A DNA stretch of 64,000 nt from Cristatella mucedo (GCA_009760855.2 WPIO01000106.1:700001-764000); one strand, 5' to 3'; shown: positions 1 through 29,353, counted from the first letter of the stretch. Numbers and translations: made by a program. The notes: generated by a model from the letters alone, not told the origin.

Positions 1-119
1 CATTCATCCCGGCAGGGCATGTGGGCAGCATGGAATTACCTATCAAGTTAACTACTGAAAAAAGGTTCCTTGTGTGTGTGAACAGGAGTCGGCTTATTAT
101 TAGTAGTATTTATACAGTA

Positions 120-159
<40 letters not shown>

Positions 160-1018
160 TGTGCGTAATATTCTTATTTATGTAGTACTCTTATTAGTAG
201 GCTTATCATCGCTAGCCAGCAGTGACCAATGGGAAGGAGGCAGATGCGATTTATAAATATATTTGCGGATCGACAAAACACACATATAGTTAGAATCGCA
301 AGTTAGATTAAAAATAAATAATTTTCAATTCTATTATAGTGTTATGACCGCCAGTAGGGCTGACTCATCAGCTAGGTCAACAGACATTCAGGCTCACATA
401 CTTAAACACAGTTGAAGTCTTCAGCAATTTCTTGTGTGCATTAGCAAGTAAAACATATCAGAACTCTTGTTTTTTCAATGCAATTTTTTTTAAACATTTA
501 TTTAACATTGCATTTAATAATATTTAAGTTTATTATCATTAAATTTAGTTGGTTTACTTTTAATTCTTCAATTGCTTTCTTTAAGCCGCAGATGGCATAG
601 AATTGTATATAGATGCAACAGACCACACATGTTTTGGAAGAGCTCCCACTACTGCTATAGCATGGATCTCATTCGTACGTAACCACTGCGTCCTTTACGA
701 CAGGTGCAACCTTTCAGGGCACTGCTAATGCAGCTTGAGCAGGGGGGGGGGATACAAAACTCGGCAGGAGCTGAAGCATTCCAGGATCCAAATATTAAAG
801 AGTTCACGAAAAAGCCCAAACCGAACAATTCGGCCGGTCAGTCACATTTTGGTGCAGCGCCGCCAGGTATCACCACAGCAGGCCGTCGATATTTCTCCCG
901 GCTCACGATGAGAGAATTCCACAAATGCTCGAGAATGCGATTTCCAGACAGAGACGCAATCGCCAGGATACGCACCAGTGGCAGCTCAAGGTTGGCGGCT
1001 CACGCGACAGGCACTCAC
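1..1018. other. Left-edge region: intron or downstream part of the GRAMD4-like gene, no exon recognised
   Basis: AT-rich sequence with an (AT)n tract and a G-homopolymer near 740. Because the minus-strand gene is unfinished at 1019 (a GTGAGT donor follows the exon), this stretch is probably intronic. I see no further convincing exon in it. Confidence 0.4.
123..157. repeat. (AT)n microsatellite
   Basis: Uninterrupted alternating AT ending in ATGCATG. Confidence 0.9.
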
Positions 1019-4000
1019 CAGAAAGAGCACGACTGTGAGCATAGGGTACTGCCAGCTGAGCAGCACCTTCGTGCCGGACATGCCGCGAAAAATCGGCGCC
1101 ACTCCGCCAGAGAAGCGCACCACGTTCATCTTCAGCCTACGGCAATCGTCACAGCCTGTGTGGCACCCACACGCGGCTCACAGCAGAGTGAGGCAGACAG
1201 ACAGACAGCCCGCGCGAATGCGATCACACGACAAGCAGGCAGCGGCCACGATCGACCATAGTCAAAGCAGCAGCTGTTGCTTAGGAAAAGCCAGCGGAGC
1301 AAGTGAAGGCAAGGGGCAAACAAGGTCAACACAGCTTGTCTGTTCCCGGTGACCTGTGTGCTCTGATCTCTGCCTCCCTTGCAGCATGTTGAACCTTCTT
1401 AACTCCCTTGCAGCATGCATTGCAGCATGCATTGCAGCATGTATTGCAGCATGTAGTGAGTGCATCATGCATTGCAGACACTTGCAATTAGATGGCAACA
1501 AACTTTAATAATAATAATAATGATAATGCAATTCTTGCAAATCAATGTGAAGATAAAAACCTACTTCCTGTCTATGGCCAAACCTCATGCTACTCAGAAA
1601 ATGGAAAACCTAATCCTCAAAAGGTGCTTGCTCGGCCAGCATATCTCCAGTGGCATTTGCACACAATCTGGGTGACATGTTCCAAAGTGACATTTCATCG
1701 GCTCCACATGCAAGTCTACCTATTTTCCACAAGTACAATTGCTAAAATTTGGGCTTGCTTAGATCAGGATACCACGACGAAAATAGCCCATACATTTGTG
1801 ATATCCCATCTACACTCCTATAACTCACTATTTGCAGGTCTTCCTTCCAGTGCAATAGAAGGCTTACAGTTACGACTTAAAGGCTAGGCTTGTCTGTCGC
1901 AAAAGTTACAACTGCCACATTAAACCACTTCTTACCGAGCTGCACTGGCACCCCTGGAAGCAGCACACCGACTTCAAGGTTCTGTCACTCACTTTTAGGT
2001 CACTTCATTCTCTTGCATTGGCCTACCAATCCGAAATAATTCCTACTCGGTCTTCACATCGTACCACACACTGTTCTAAAGTCGTTTTGCTGTGCCTCTA
2101 CTCAACCTCAAACCCTTTGGAGATCAGTTCCTTTTCTCCCAAAGAAATGACAACCGACTTACGTCACGACACATCCCTGACTTGATATTAAAAAAAAACT
2201 AAAAATACTAACTGTTCCTAATTGCATTTTTGCCATCCGCATGAACTGTCCAATGCGTGCCTATTCGTGCTGACACCGTGCATACTATCACTAACCAATT
2301 GAAATGATTCCTTTCCAACCTATGTAAAGTGCCTACAAAAAGATTTAGTCCTCTTCCGGTGTCATACAAAAATCTTACTGTTATTATTATTATGAATCTT
2401 TCCTGTTGCAAGTTTAAACATAACATCTCTCAAGTGCTGCTGGACCTCAATACAAGGCAGAAATCGAAATATTTTACAGAACGCTAGTCTACCTCTTCTC
2501 TACGACTGCTTTTGTGCATTCGTGCATGTGAGCCGCAGGCGAGATGGAAAGTACGGTGCATAAGCAATACACAGAGCAGACCCTGCTTCTGACACGGCGA
2601 AGCAGGCTTACATACATTAATACGCCACCGTCGAACACTAATGCCGCAGATTCAAGATCCTCGCTACATCCTGACGAAAGTGTAACCGGTGCGCTACACT
2701 CAAGGAAGCCTACCCGAGATAGGCGCTCGCTTAGCACGCCGTGACCTTCCCAGGTCTCCCAGGGTTTGAGTCCTGCTGCAGCGGCGGGCAATCGGGCGGG
2801 CAATTGCCCCGTCTGCAAGGGGCAGCGGCAGCCACCGAGGCTCCTACACTGCTATGCAAACGAGGCTGCTAAATCAGCCAATCTCCACTTTATTGTGCGC
2901 TTGCGACACGGGCGTGAGCAGCACATACCTCTTGACAGCCAGGGGAGCTTCCGGCAGAGGGGCAGGCTGGCTTACGTCACCCAGATCCTCGAGTAACTGC
3001 CACAGCTTTAGGCGGCCATACTGTTTCAATCGATCAAAAATGCCAGTGGGTTGCCGGGCTTTGCCGGAATCTTCTAGAAGCAGATCAATAACGACAATAA
3101 TATTATGATTAATAATAATAATAATGCATTTAGAGTGTGCATCCTATATAATGTAAGCATATCAACTGACTAGCAGCAATAACATGGACATCTGGGGCAC
3201 ACATAAGCACAAAGACTGACAATGATGAAGTGAATGCAGCAAAGGCCAGGTAAGTAATTAGCCTTGCTTTAAATGTCCATATTTAAGGTAGACAGAAATT
3301 AATGGCCCTGTCAACAAATGATGTGAAGTTGGTTGAGGGCACAGCTGAAGTACCAGCTGTGACCAGGATGCAACTTGATTGCTCAATAATGAATACCTGG
3401 CAGCTATACTTTACGAATGCTGCACGAATGACAGGTACTGAAAAGTCTTGCCAGCGACCGCATCGCATCGCATGACCGCGGTGCATGCCTGCACTGCCGA
3501 GCCAACCTTCTGACGAGTTTCCGCCACCTTTGCCACCACCGACGACTGTGTCACGCTCGGCCGGACCGCCGTCGGTGGTTGACGACAGAGCAGTTGCAGC
3601 CGCAATGAAAGACTTGCTACCGGATGCCTGGCCGGGTGTGCAGGACCTGTGCCACGAAACCACGACAAGCCCAGCTGAGCGCGGGGCGCCAGTGCGACGA
3701 CAAGGCGACCTGGCCAGGACAGCAGCAGCATGGCAGCCGGCACGCCGTCACGCCGGCACGCCGGAGTGAGACACTGCTCTCGACAGTGCGGTGATGGGAA
3801 AATGGCGATGCACAACTCTGCCATCGCTCCTTCCATCCCTACCATTATCTCGTCGCCGAAGTATGCAATGGCAGCAAATAAAACAAGAAATAATGGTACT
3901 AACATAATATATAAATACACCAACAAATAAACGAATTGCATAGTAGCAGCAGCACCAGCTGCTGCTGCTGCTACCTCGGCAGCCGCTGCTCGGCAGCCGC

Positions 4001-7000
4001 TGCCCTGGCAATAAATGTGCCGTCATGCAAGCCACGTACCACGTGCCGGTCGAGCCCTCGGTCAGCCTCTTTGCCAGCAGGGCGCTCCGCTCTCGCTCTC
4101 GCTCGAGGTCCTTGCGCAGCTGCTTCAGTCCTTCACCTTCGTCCTTTCCTTTCAGCTGGCTGACTGCAAAGCAGCGAGAACGCAGCGCCAAAATGGCCAC
4201 TGCTGCTGCCTGAGCAAAAAGACTGCGGCCAGGCAGCAGCAGCAGCAGCCCACTGCAGCCTGGCCGCAGTCTTGCAGGGCGAGCGCAGCCCACGCGGTCA
4301 GGCAGCGTCCTTACCAGGCCACTGCATTTCCAGCCGTCACAGCAGCGGCTTTACTAGAGTCGATTGCAGTGTAGGCTCTCGCCATTTCAGTCGATGGATT
4401 ACATAGCAATAGTATGGGATCACCGATGTACGTTGGCTAAAAGCGCTTGTTTGCGTGCAACTAACACTAATTGCTAATTAATGTGCAATCAGATTGCGAA
4501 ATTTATTTCTGGCGGATCTGTGATGGATTCGAGTGGACAAAAACGAAACGGCCGCCACTGCAGCGGCTTGCCAAACAAACTCTCGGTAGCAGAGCGAGCG
4601 GCTGGAACAATGCCGACCTTGCTACGGCTCCCACTCATAAGCTCTCTATCAATAGCCACACCAAGCCGCCTTTCGAGACCCGTTTTCTGCTGTGACAAAC
4701 GCCGACTCCAATCCACCCGCGCAGAAATGTGACTTGAGCGACAGGAGCGCCCCTCCCCCCCCCAGTGACTCTCGAGCTCACGGAAGCAAGCGGCGCCAGA
4801 CTCGAGACCAGAGGCTACGACACCTCTGCCTAGGCAGCTGCTAGGCGCCGACTTCTTTTGCCCGTGACCTTTGCTCCCAGCTGTCTAGAGACCAGGCGCA
4901 ACAGGCAAAAGCGAATTGCCCACAAGGATGACCACCTCGCGGCAAACCGAGCTGAGGCGACTTCAAAGCATTTTTCGGCCCGACGAGCAGAGCGCGTGGC
5001 CAGACTCGGGCAGCAGCTTAGCAGAAGGCCTCCTCCTCCTTGCGGGGCGGCGGGCGCACGGCGCGCTACTGGCCTCGAAACCAGCACACTGCGCAGCAAG
5101 TAGCACTTCTGGCCGGGCGACACAAGAGCACTCATCTCAAGAGGAGAGGCCCTGTGTTCCAGCAGCAAACGCACCAACATCACGGCTGCATACGAGCTTC
5201 GCTTCGCTTGCATCGAGGCCTATCTCGACGGCGGTAACAGCAGAGGCCACCGACGGGGGGGGGGGGGGACAGCAGAGGCCGGGAACAGCAGAGGCCGCCG
5301 CCGGCTTGGCGCGGTGGTTAATTAATGTGCTCGCCCGACCGAGGTCTGGCCGAGGTAACGTGCGCTCGAGCCCCGTGGCATATGTGAAGCGTCTGAGTAG
5401 AGATTGAGTTCTCTTAGGGCGCTATTCACAAACGAATTATATCATTATTAGGCGACAGCGTCGTCGTGGCCACGCGAAGCGCGCCCAGCGGGGCGGAGGG
5501 GCAATGGCAGAGGCGGCGGGGCAGAAAGCAAAGGTCAGCCGTCTCACCGAGGTTCTCGTTTTCGATCATGACGGACACGAGCTGCTCCTGCAGCTGCGTC
5601 AGCTGCTGCTCGTAAATCTCCTTGTCCAAGTCGTCGACCGCGCTGCCGCCTGCCTCGATTGCGCTCCCCGCCACCGACGCAGCGGAGGCATCGGCGGCCG
5701 CATCCGAGCCGATCGGTAGCGTTGTCGGCCGAGCGGACGAGGCCTCTGCTGCAGCAACGACGGCTTCCGCAGGGCGCGGAGGCGAGGCGGACAAGTCGGT
5801 CAGCGTGATGATGCCATCGTCGTCATCCTGCTCGAAGAGGCAAGTGACGACAATCGCCGGAGAGCGGCGATTGAGCTCCGGCAGCTGAGTGGTGCCGACG
5901 ATTAAGGGCACCGCCGACGAACGACACACGAATGGCGCTCGCTGGGCTAGGTGTTCCATTCGTCGGCTTAAAGACCGCTGGCAACAGATGCTTTTGCTCT
6001 GCAGGTCCCAGACTGTGTGGAACTTGCTTCCACAATTCTTACGCAATGGCAGCTACTCTCCTGCTGCCGACTGTGGCACTTCCTTTCCAGCCGTCCCGAG
6101 CCGCTAATTCCATGTTACTTCACTACTTCAACTGCTCTCCTGACTCAGCTATGCTTCTCACTTTCTCTTTGCTGCATCAGATGAAGTTAGTCTACCGAAT
6201 GTGTACCGAAAGACGCTTAGGATTGAGTGTGTTACACAAAACTCTCCTGCTTAACACCCACATAGTCTTTGTGGCTTTGTCGAGTTACAGATGAAGACAC
6301 ATTACATGATATTACATCCACGGGTGCACAGCCAGGCAGACAGCGATATGAGCAGCACCAAATCACTCAAGGCAGCAGCAGCAGGCTGCGCCGCCCCCTC
6401 AGTTATGAATGGCAGCAGCAGATCAATGCTTTGTAGAAGCAGGGCAGTGGGAATAGGGTCCACAGGACTAGTTGTCTTCTTTCATTGGGATACGAACTTC
6501 ACATCGAAGTCACTAGTGACCTCCTTGAATGTAGACGTTGAGATGCCGCATGGAATTGACAGATAGGATTCCATGGGGGGTGCTGCCATCTTAGGGAGGG
6601 ACTCCCTGATCTTGTCTATCTTGCTGACAAAGAAGCTAGAGAAGCGATCAGCCAGATCATCACAGGGATCACTAGGTAGGGAGCTAACCTGGGAGCGGTT
6701 AAGGAGATGGTTGGTCGTCGACATAAGATTTTTGGATTGTGCATCAATGATGCAACAATGCTTTTATAAAAGCTAGACTTGGCCTTTGCTAGGATCGGTT
6801 GGTACGATCTACAGTAGTCTTTGTATGCCTGTCGATGGACAGTCAGTCCTGATATTGTTTATGCTTTTTTAAGCTTTTGTTTAATAGACCTAGCGTTTAA
6901 AAGTACCTCGTACAAACCTCATATCCTTAGGAGACCGTGCATTTAGTTCGTATACTCCGAAAGCCTGGAACTCCCACCCGACTTGCGTCACAACATCCCC

Positions 7001-8187
7001 TGACTTGACCACATTTAAAAAGAACTTAAAAACACACCTATTTAGGACAGCATTTAGTGGGTCCCTGTGATTCGTCCTTGATGTGCTTATGCGTGCTGAC
7101 ACTGTGCATGCTGCCACTAACCATACTTGCATGCTGACCCTGTGCATGTCACCCCTAACCATGTTATTCATGTTGTTTATCAAGCATGATTTTACTTACC
7201 ATTCAATTGCATTTCCCTTTGCAGCAAATGTAAAGCGCCTAGAAAGAAATTTGAGTTCTCTGAGGGCGCTTTATCAAGTGCATTATTATTATTATTATTA
7301 TTATGCCCACATTCGTCACATAAGTCTGCACCTCTATTCGCAATAGGTGAACCAATGTACAAAGAGGCATCGCATATTCTGTTTGTCTCTTGGTCGGCGG
7401 TGGACGAAATCAGTGGTCTTCTAGTTGGTAAGGGCCCACTCGGGCGGATTTCCCCTTCGGCTTTGACCTGCTGTCTAACAGGACATGCATTAGGCTTAGG
7501 CTGGGCACGAGCCAGCCAGCACCAGACTTTGAGTGCACCGCATGATGGTGGCTCGTGCCTGGGCGACCCTTGCAGCACCGAAGGGCAAGGAGCAGTAATT
7601 ACAGTCACGTGATCCCGATGCTACTGCCGGCTGGCCTGTTGAGGCCTAACGGGCAGTGAGGGGGAAGTCTTAACCCAGAGCCTGCTGCCCAACCCACCGT
7701 ACGATTTCTCTTCATCTCTTCATGCAGGAACCCTGAAGGCTGCAAAGAAGGCTCGTGCGCTCACCACTCGAGAACGAGCTTTCTCGAAGGCAGCGAAGCG
7801 AGACAGCCAGGTCACCACCGGCGCCACACAGGCGAACATCGGCCGTACGAGCTGCCTCACAATAGCTGAACCGGTTTGCGCGAGACGTACCTTGACGTAC
7901 TTTAGCTCGGCATCTTTGCTGATGCTGCCACCGCCGGAAGCACCGGCGGCGGCCTCTGCGCCATCGGGCGGCTTCACCAGCGAGCTCAGCCTGTCATGAA
8001 TGCTGCCGCTCAGCGCGGCGCGCAGCCCGCGCCAGTCGTGCGTCGACGGCTCGTCAGAGGCGGCGCCGGTGGCGGCTGCTGGCGAGTGCTCGGGCGAGTC
8101 GTGCTTTATGAGTGAGTTGATCTTCTCCTGGATGCTCTCGCCGAAGGACGACGACTTGAGCTTGTCTTTCAGCGTCTTGAAGCTCAT
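1019..8187 (-). CDS. GRAMD4-like coiled-coil membrane protein, N-terminal part (6 exons, continues left of window)
   Basis: Coding exons in order are 8187-7891, 5827-5548, 4163-4040, 3646-3507, 3073-2976 and 1129-1019. Every junction is GT-AG and the phases match (0,1,2,1,0), giving 350 open codons. The start is an ATG followed by a basic amphipathic stretch (MSFKTLKDKLKSSSFGESIQ). Next comes a Ser/Ala/Asp-rich linker with an acidic DDDDGI motif. A coiled coil at about residues 165-233 contains QLTQLQEQLVSVMIENENL and LRKDLERERERSALLAKRL. Then follow a Gly-rich linker, RLKQYGRLKLWQLLEDLGD, and a hydrophobic segment beginning SWQYPMLTVVLFL. GRAMD4 has the same order: coiled coil, a Phe/Tyr-rich amphipathic region, then transmembrane helices, with a GRAM lipid-binding domain near the C terminus. 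That GRAM domain would lie outside the window, so the family call rests on layout and weak local similarity. A golgin-like protein is the alternative. Exons 3646-3507 and 1129-1019 are the least certain. Confidence 0.58.
1377..1457 (+). repeat. Tandem repeat of 12 bp (TTGCAGCATGCA)
   Basis: Several near-identical 12-base units with the consensus TTGCAGCATGYA stand in tandem, with a degenerate unit upstream. It lies next to a degraded LINE copy. Confidence 0.75.
1490..2410 (+). mobile_element. Degraded LINE family 1 (CR1/L2-type), 3' portion
   Basis: Translation gives broken pieces typical of this family's C-terminal RT region (IAKIWACLDQDT, HLHSYNSLFAGLPSSAIE), with several stops. It ends in a family-1-like tail with ATGTAAAGTGCCTAC and a TTATTATTATTA run. 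It is older and more mutated than the copy at 53622. Confidence 0.75.
2738..2890 (+). mobile_element. SINE family 2 copy (degenerate)
   Basis: It has a B-box-like GGTTTGAGTCC, a short inverted stem in the middle, and the family 2 end GAGGCTGCTAAATCAGCCAA. It lies between exons of the GRAMD4-like gene. Confidence 0.55.
4219..4273. repeat. Perfect inverted repeat, 16-bp arms
   Basis: AAGACTGCGGCCAGGC at 4219-4234 is the exact reverse complement of 4258-4273. The 23-base spacer is largely a CAG triplet run. Confidence 0.85.
5305..5455 (+). mobile_element. SINE family 1 copy
   Basis: A degenerate A box is followed by the B-box-like GCTCGAGCCCC. Then comes GCATATGTGAAGCGTCTGAGTAGAGATTGAGTTCTCTTAGGGCGCTAT, broken here for length as GCATATGTGAAGCG and TTCTCTTAGGGCGCTAT, and an AT-rich tail. 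The head is more diverged than in the copy at 42846. Confidence 0.7.
5925..6310 (+). mobile_element. LINE family 2 (CR1/L2-type) 3' fragment
   Basis: The fragment matches the 3' end of the copy at 17470: a segment coding AGPRLCGTCFHNSYA-like residues, then the untranslated tail GAGTTACAGATGAAGACACATTACATGATATTACAT. It is 5'-truncated and sits in an intron of the GRAMD4-like gene. Confidence 0.75.
6385..7310 (+). mobile_element. LINE family 1 copy with inverted 5' segment (twin-priming layout)
   Basis: From about 6895 to 7310 the plus strand reads the LINE's C-terminal coding end (TSPDLTTFKKNLKTHLF with FRTAF) and its 3' UTR, closing with a TTA repeat. From about 6385 to 6895 the minus strand reads the region just upstream of and into the RT domain (DPCDDLADRFSSFFVSKIDK, SIDLLLPFI). 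One insertion whose 5' half was inverted explains both. Confidence 0.75.
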
Positions 8188-8216
8188 CTCGAAGCTGACG
8201 ACACAGAAAAGGAGTG

Positions 8217-8264
8217 GCAGCGACGCTGCCTGCCGACGCTGCCTGCCGATGCTGCCTGCCGATG
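8217..8264 (+). repeat. 13-bp minisatellite (GACGCTGCCTGCC)
   Basis: Three tandem units, the second and third carrying T for C in some positions, lie about 30 bases upstream of the ATG of the minus-strand gene, probably in its 5' UTR. Confidence 0.75.
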
Positions 8265-9140
8265 GGCCGGCGGCTGGCTCACTGCTGTTAAACCCTCAAG
8301 GGCCGCATGCTCGGACGACCGCATGCTGCCGCTGCTGCATCGGGCCGAGGCCGCCACTGAATATGTAGCTAGCGACAGCCAGTGCACTGGACGAATCGTG
8401 GCACGCCGCCGCGGCACGCGAAGCGCTGCCGCGGTGGCGATCGTGCCCGACGAGACACAAGGCCAGAGCGGCAGCTGCGGGTGCGAAAGTCACAGACGGC
8501 ATACGGAGGCATGATGGGCAACCGGCCTGCATTCCGATGCGTCTGCGCATAGGACAAGCGACGTCGACAGACAGCAACTGCAAGGGAGCAAGACAGGACG
8601 GTGCTGTCCTTATAGACACAACGCTCCTGGACATGTGCTGTCTGTTTGGCTTAGACCTGCGACCTTTGAGCTCTCATTCTCATCAGTGAGATCACATTTA
8701 GGGACACTACTCGGCATGGGGAACAAAGTGCCTGGCATGGCATCAGGCATGGCAGCAGCAGCAGCTGGTGAGGGTCGGGGGGGGGGGGGGAATCCCCGGC
8801 GATGAGGAAATGAGCAGGGCGCTGAGTCCTGCAAATTTGAAACTTATCGGAGAGAGCAAAGACACGGTCGACGAAGGCTGAAATGGCCACATAAAGGCTT
8901 CCTTGAACTGTATTACCGTGAGGATTCGAGATCCTCTAAACCGCTGTCACTGGCAGCTTCACTCGCAGCAGACTCGACAATCGGGCAAGTAGGATGAAGG
9001 GTGGCAGACAGAAGCCTCGAAGCACGCACTCACTGCTGCTACCGTGCCTTGCTGTTCAGCGAAGGATGCCGTGGATGACGTGGAGGAGTGAGCAGATGGT
9101 GGAGGGCATAACGGTGTGGCAGTGACTATGCACATGGACC

Positions 9141-9171
9141 ATCGTCTGCCACCGGAACGGTGGCAGACGAT
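9141..9171. repeat. Perfect hairpin, 14-bp stem, 3-nt loop
   Basis: ATCGTCTGCCACCG, loop GAA, then its exact reverse complement CGGTGGCAGACGAT. Confidence 0.9.
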
Positions 9172-9689
9172 CGTGCACGACTGCAGGCGACTGCACGCAT
9201 GTAAGACTCGGACGAACTATGCCGAGCAGGCCGGTGATGGGAGGCGGCAGCCGGTACCTTTCATCATCATCGTCATCATTATCATTGCAAAAAAATGTCC
9301 AAATATTGGCCAGCAGCGCGATCGATTCTCGGCGGCAACTGGGCTCGAGCCAGCCTCAGCCGGTTCTCATAACCCAAAAAACCAGACAGCTCAGTGCAAC
9401 AGCAGACAGCGAGAGTGCAGCCAAACCAGATGTAACGTAGTATCAGCAGCGGCGGCGGAAGCAGAAGCAGCAGTGGGAAGGAAGAGGGGGGCATAATTGG
9501 TAGCCAACGTAGGGAGTTGAATGCAAGAAACCTGCGACATACCGGCAACTAGTCCCATAAGTGCTTCAGCTGCAATTGTTATGGGCTGTCACGGCAGGGG
9601 GGGGGGCATGTGGTGCGACACCTTGCAACTGTTCAGTCCCGTCTGATCGCCAGGGCCTGATAGCTAAAGCTGCACGTATATAGTCCAAA

Positions 9690-9790
9690 TTTGTATTACC
9701 ATAATAACAATAATAATAAATTTGATATAGTGCCCTCAGAAAACTAAATCTATGTCTAGGTACTTCACATTTGCTGCTAAGGAACATCAC
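9690..9790 (-). mobile_element. LINE family 1 3' tail
   Basis: On the minus strand this reads the family 1 terminal sequence (AAATGTGAAG, then a GAGGGCACTAT-like stretch) ending in a TTATTATTGTTATTA run. Only about 100 bases remain. Confidence 0.6.
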
Positions 9791-10379
9791 TCCAAATAGC
9801 AAGATCGGAAGAATTTGGCCAAGATCATCAAAGAGCACCATGAAGATCAGGCAAAGTTGGACGAGTTGGTCTCACAAAAGCTCAGCCACATAACCACCAG
9901 TAGACAGCCATGCACACGTACGTGGGTGCACACACATACGCGTATGCACAGCCGTGCATGCACATAAACCTATGTATACTAGTCTCAACCTGTGAAGAAT
10001 TCCGGGGAAGCCAGCTTTGCTTTGTAAGATGAGCCTGAAGTCAGCTAACGTAGCAGGTGAGCCATCCCTACTAGCCAGCAATCTTTCTTAGCGTTTCCAA
10101 ATCTTTAAAGGGGAAATAAAAAAAGTATTTACAATTAGGTTTACATTCGTTCGATAATAATTCCACCACCTGCCTTTCAGCCTCGTTATTGTGGCAACGG
10201 CCTCCCTTTCGGACAAATCTGCAACGGCCTGGCCATCCAGAACTGGTGCTGTTGGAGCCAAAGGGAAACTGCCAAATCTCGTTCGCTGGCTGACATTGGT
10301 TTGCTTTACGGCGGCAACCACGCCGGATAAGCGATCGGGGCGGCGTCAGCACAACTCTGGCTCTGGCACTGAGCATTCA

Positions 10380-10990
10380 GCTCTCGCTCTCGCTGCTGAG
10401 CTGCTCGGCGAGAGCCGGCAGCGCCGAAGAAGCAGAAGCGAACTGCTGCCGCCGCCGCTGCGACAGCCGCCCAGTCGGATGTGCCGCTCACGCGCCGGCA
10501 CATCCGACTGGCGTCACCTCCGCTGGCGGTCGCGAATTCTCGCGCGCAAGCGTTCCGTACCGCAAAAGGCCGAGCGCCAACGTCGCAGGCGCTGACACCT
10601 CAGGCGGAGTAGCGCTCGGCGGCGCCGTCAACCGCGCGGCGAGCGCTGCTGAGCTGCTCGGCGCGGCGGCGCGACGAAGCCGCGAACTGCGCGCGCCGCC
10701 GCGAGTAGAACCACTCGCAGCAGCAGCGAGCGTAACCGGAGAAAGTCCGGCCGCCGGTCGACGCCCCCAGGAAAGAGCGCGCGCGCGTCCCCCGCACTCG
10801 CGAGACTCGGGGGCGACCCACCGGCCTGTCGGTTGGTTGGTCGGCCCGTCCGTCCGTCCGCCCGCCAATGCTAGCGCAGACACAGCGACCTACCGTGTCG
10901 GTCGGCCTGCGGGAGAAGTCGCGCTGGAGTCTCGACGAACGGAGGGCCGGCCGCCAGTAGCGTTCGCGGCTAAGACCGAAGCAGCTGTCG
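10380..10990. promoter_or_regulatory. CpG-rich block, probable promoter region of RPRD2
   Basis: Dense CG dinucleotides (GCGCGCCGCCGCGAG, GAGCGCGCGCGCG) begin about 970 bases upstream of the RPRD2 start, and AT-richer sequence returns after 11000. No TATA box is evident. The promoter role is inferred from composition and position only. Confidence 0.45.
10471..10511. repeat. Perfect hairpin, 16-bp stem, 9-nt loop
   Basis: CCAGTCGGATGTGCCG at 10471-10486 is the exact reverse complement of 10496-10511. The loop is CTCACGCGC. It lies inside the CpG-rich block. Confidence 0.9.
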
Positions 10991-11349
10991 ACCGCAGGGG
11001 CGCCTCCTCATGATAAATACCTCTCTCTATCTATCTATCCATCTATCTCTATATATCTCTCGAAAAATCCGCCCGTCTAGCGCTTTCCGCGATACGACCA
11101 GCCAGACGCGACGGATCATCCGCACTAGCCCTACGCCGGAAGCGGTCACGCCCGCACGCACACAGCAACACCAGCCGGCAGCGAGGGCGGATTGCGGGTC
11201 ACGTGGCCTTACTGCCCGAGCCCTATGGAGGCCATGCATGCGGACATGTAGCGTTGTGCTTTCGAGAGCGGCTCACTTCTTCTCTCTGTTGCTGGTCATT
11301 CTGTACGCGCCGCCGCTCGTCCGCTTGCAACCGTCGCGGCGACCACAAA

Positions 11350-28681
<17,332 letters not shown>

Positions 28682-29353
28682 GGCGACCTGTCAGCGGCCG
28701 CTGACGCGCCACTTCTCCTCCTACCAAGTGCTCCTCCGAGTGTTTGGACCGTGCCCGTCGTCGGCGCGCCCAACCGAGCCGAAGTCTGCTCCGAGCATCG
28801 CCGACTGGAGCCGGAGCACGTCTGTCTGGGCTCGGCTCGTTGCCTCGGGCCGCCACGTGACTCGGAGGCGCCGGCGTGTCCGGATGTTCTGTCTTGTCGT
28901 TATTATGCGTGTAGTGTCCAGTGATCTAGAGCAACATGACTTGTTGTAGTGTTTGGTCAAGTAAATGCTTCTCTCCTCACTGGACAACAACCATAGTGGT
29001 AGCAGTCTACTACGCTGCAACAGCGAGCTAAGCTAGGCTTTTGCCAAGGCCGGTCCGTGCCTCCTCGCTGACGTCATCGGCACGAGGTAAATGCAGCTGA
29101 GCTGAGTCGTCGACCGATTGGCAGTCGCAGCTCTCGTGCACAGCAGCAGCAACAGTGAAAGCCGGCACTGCGAAGCCTTCCCCCCCCCACCTCTCAGGGC
29201 TGACCCTTTGCTAGGCGGCGGCAGTCAGTGTCTGGCACTGTGTCTGGGATTCATCGTTAGGCCGACCCAAAAGCAGCCTGTCAGGCCGTGTGATGAGATT
29301 ATTTGTGAAGCAGTGCATCCTCTAGGCGAGCAGACTTGAGTAAGCCGAGCTGA

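Larger units (their letters stand above)
8188..11349. other. Spacer between the divergent GRAMD4-like and RPRD2 genes
   Basis: This 3.2-kb stretch holds the upstream regions of both genes. It contains a 13-bp minisatellite, G-homopolymers, two perfect hairpins, a LINE family 1 tail and a strongly CpG-rich block at 10380-10990. No convincing protein gene is visible. Confidence 0.6.

Noticed and set aside
3911-3950. Extension of the GRAMD4-like exon across 3411-3941 in another frame
   Set aside because: The frame does not keep phase with the flanking exons. The 3646-3507 exon in the neighbouring frame does.
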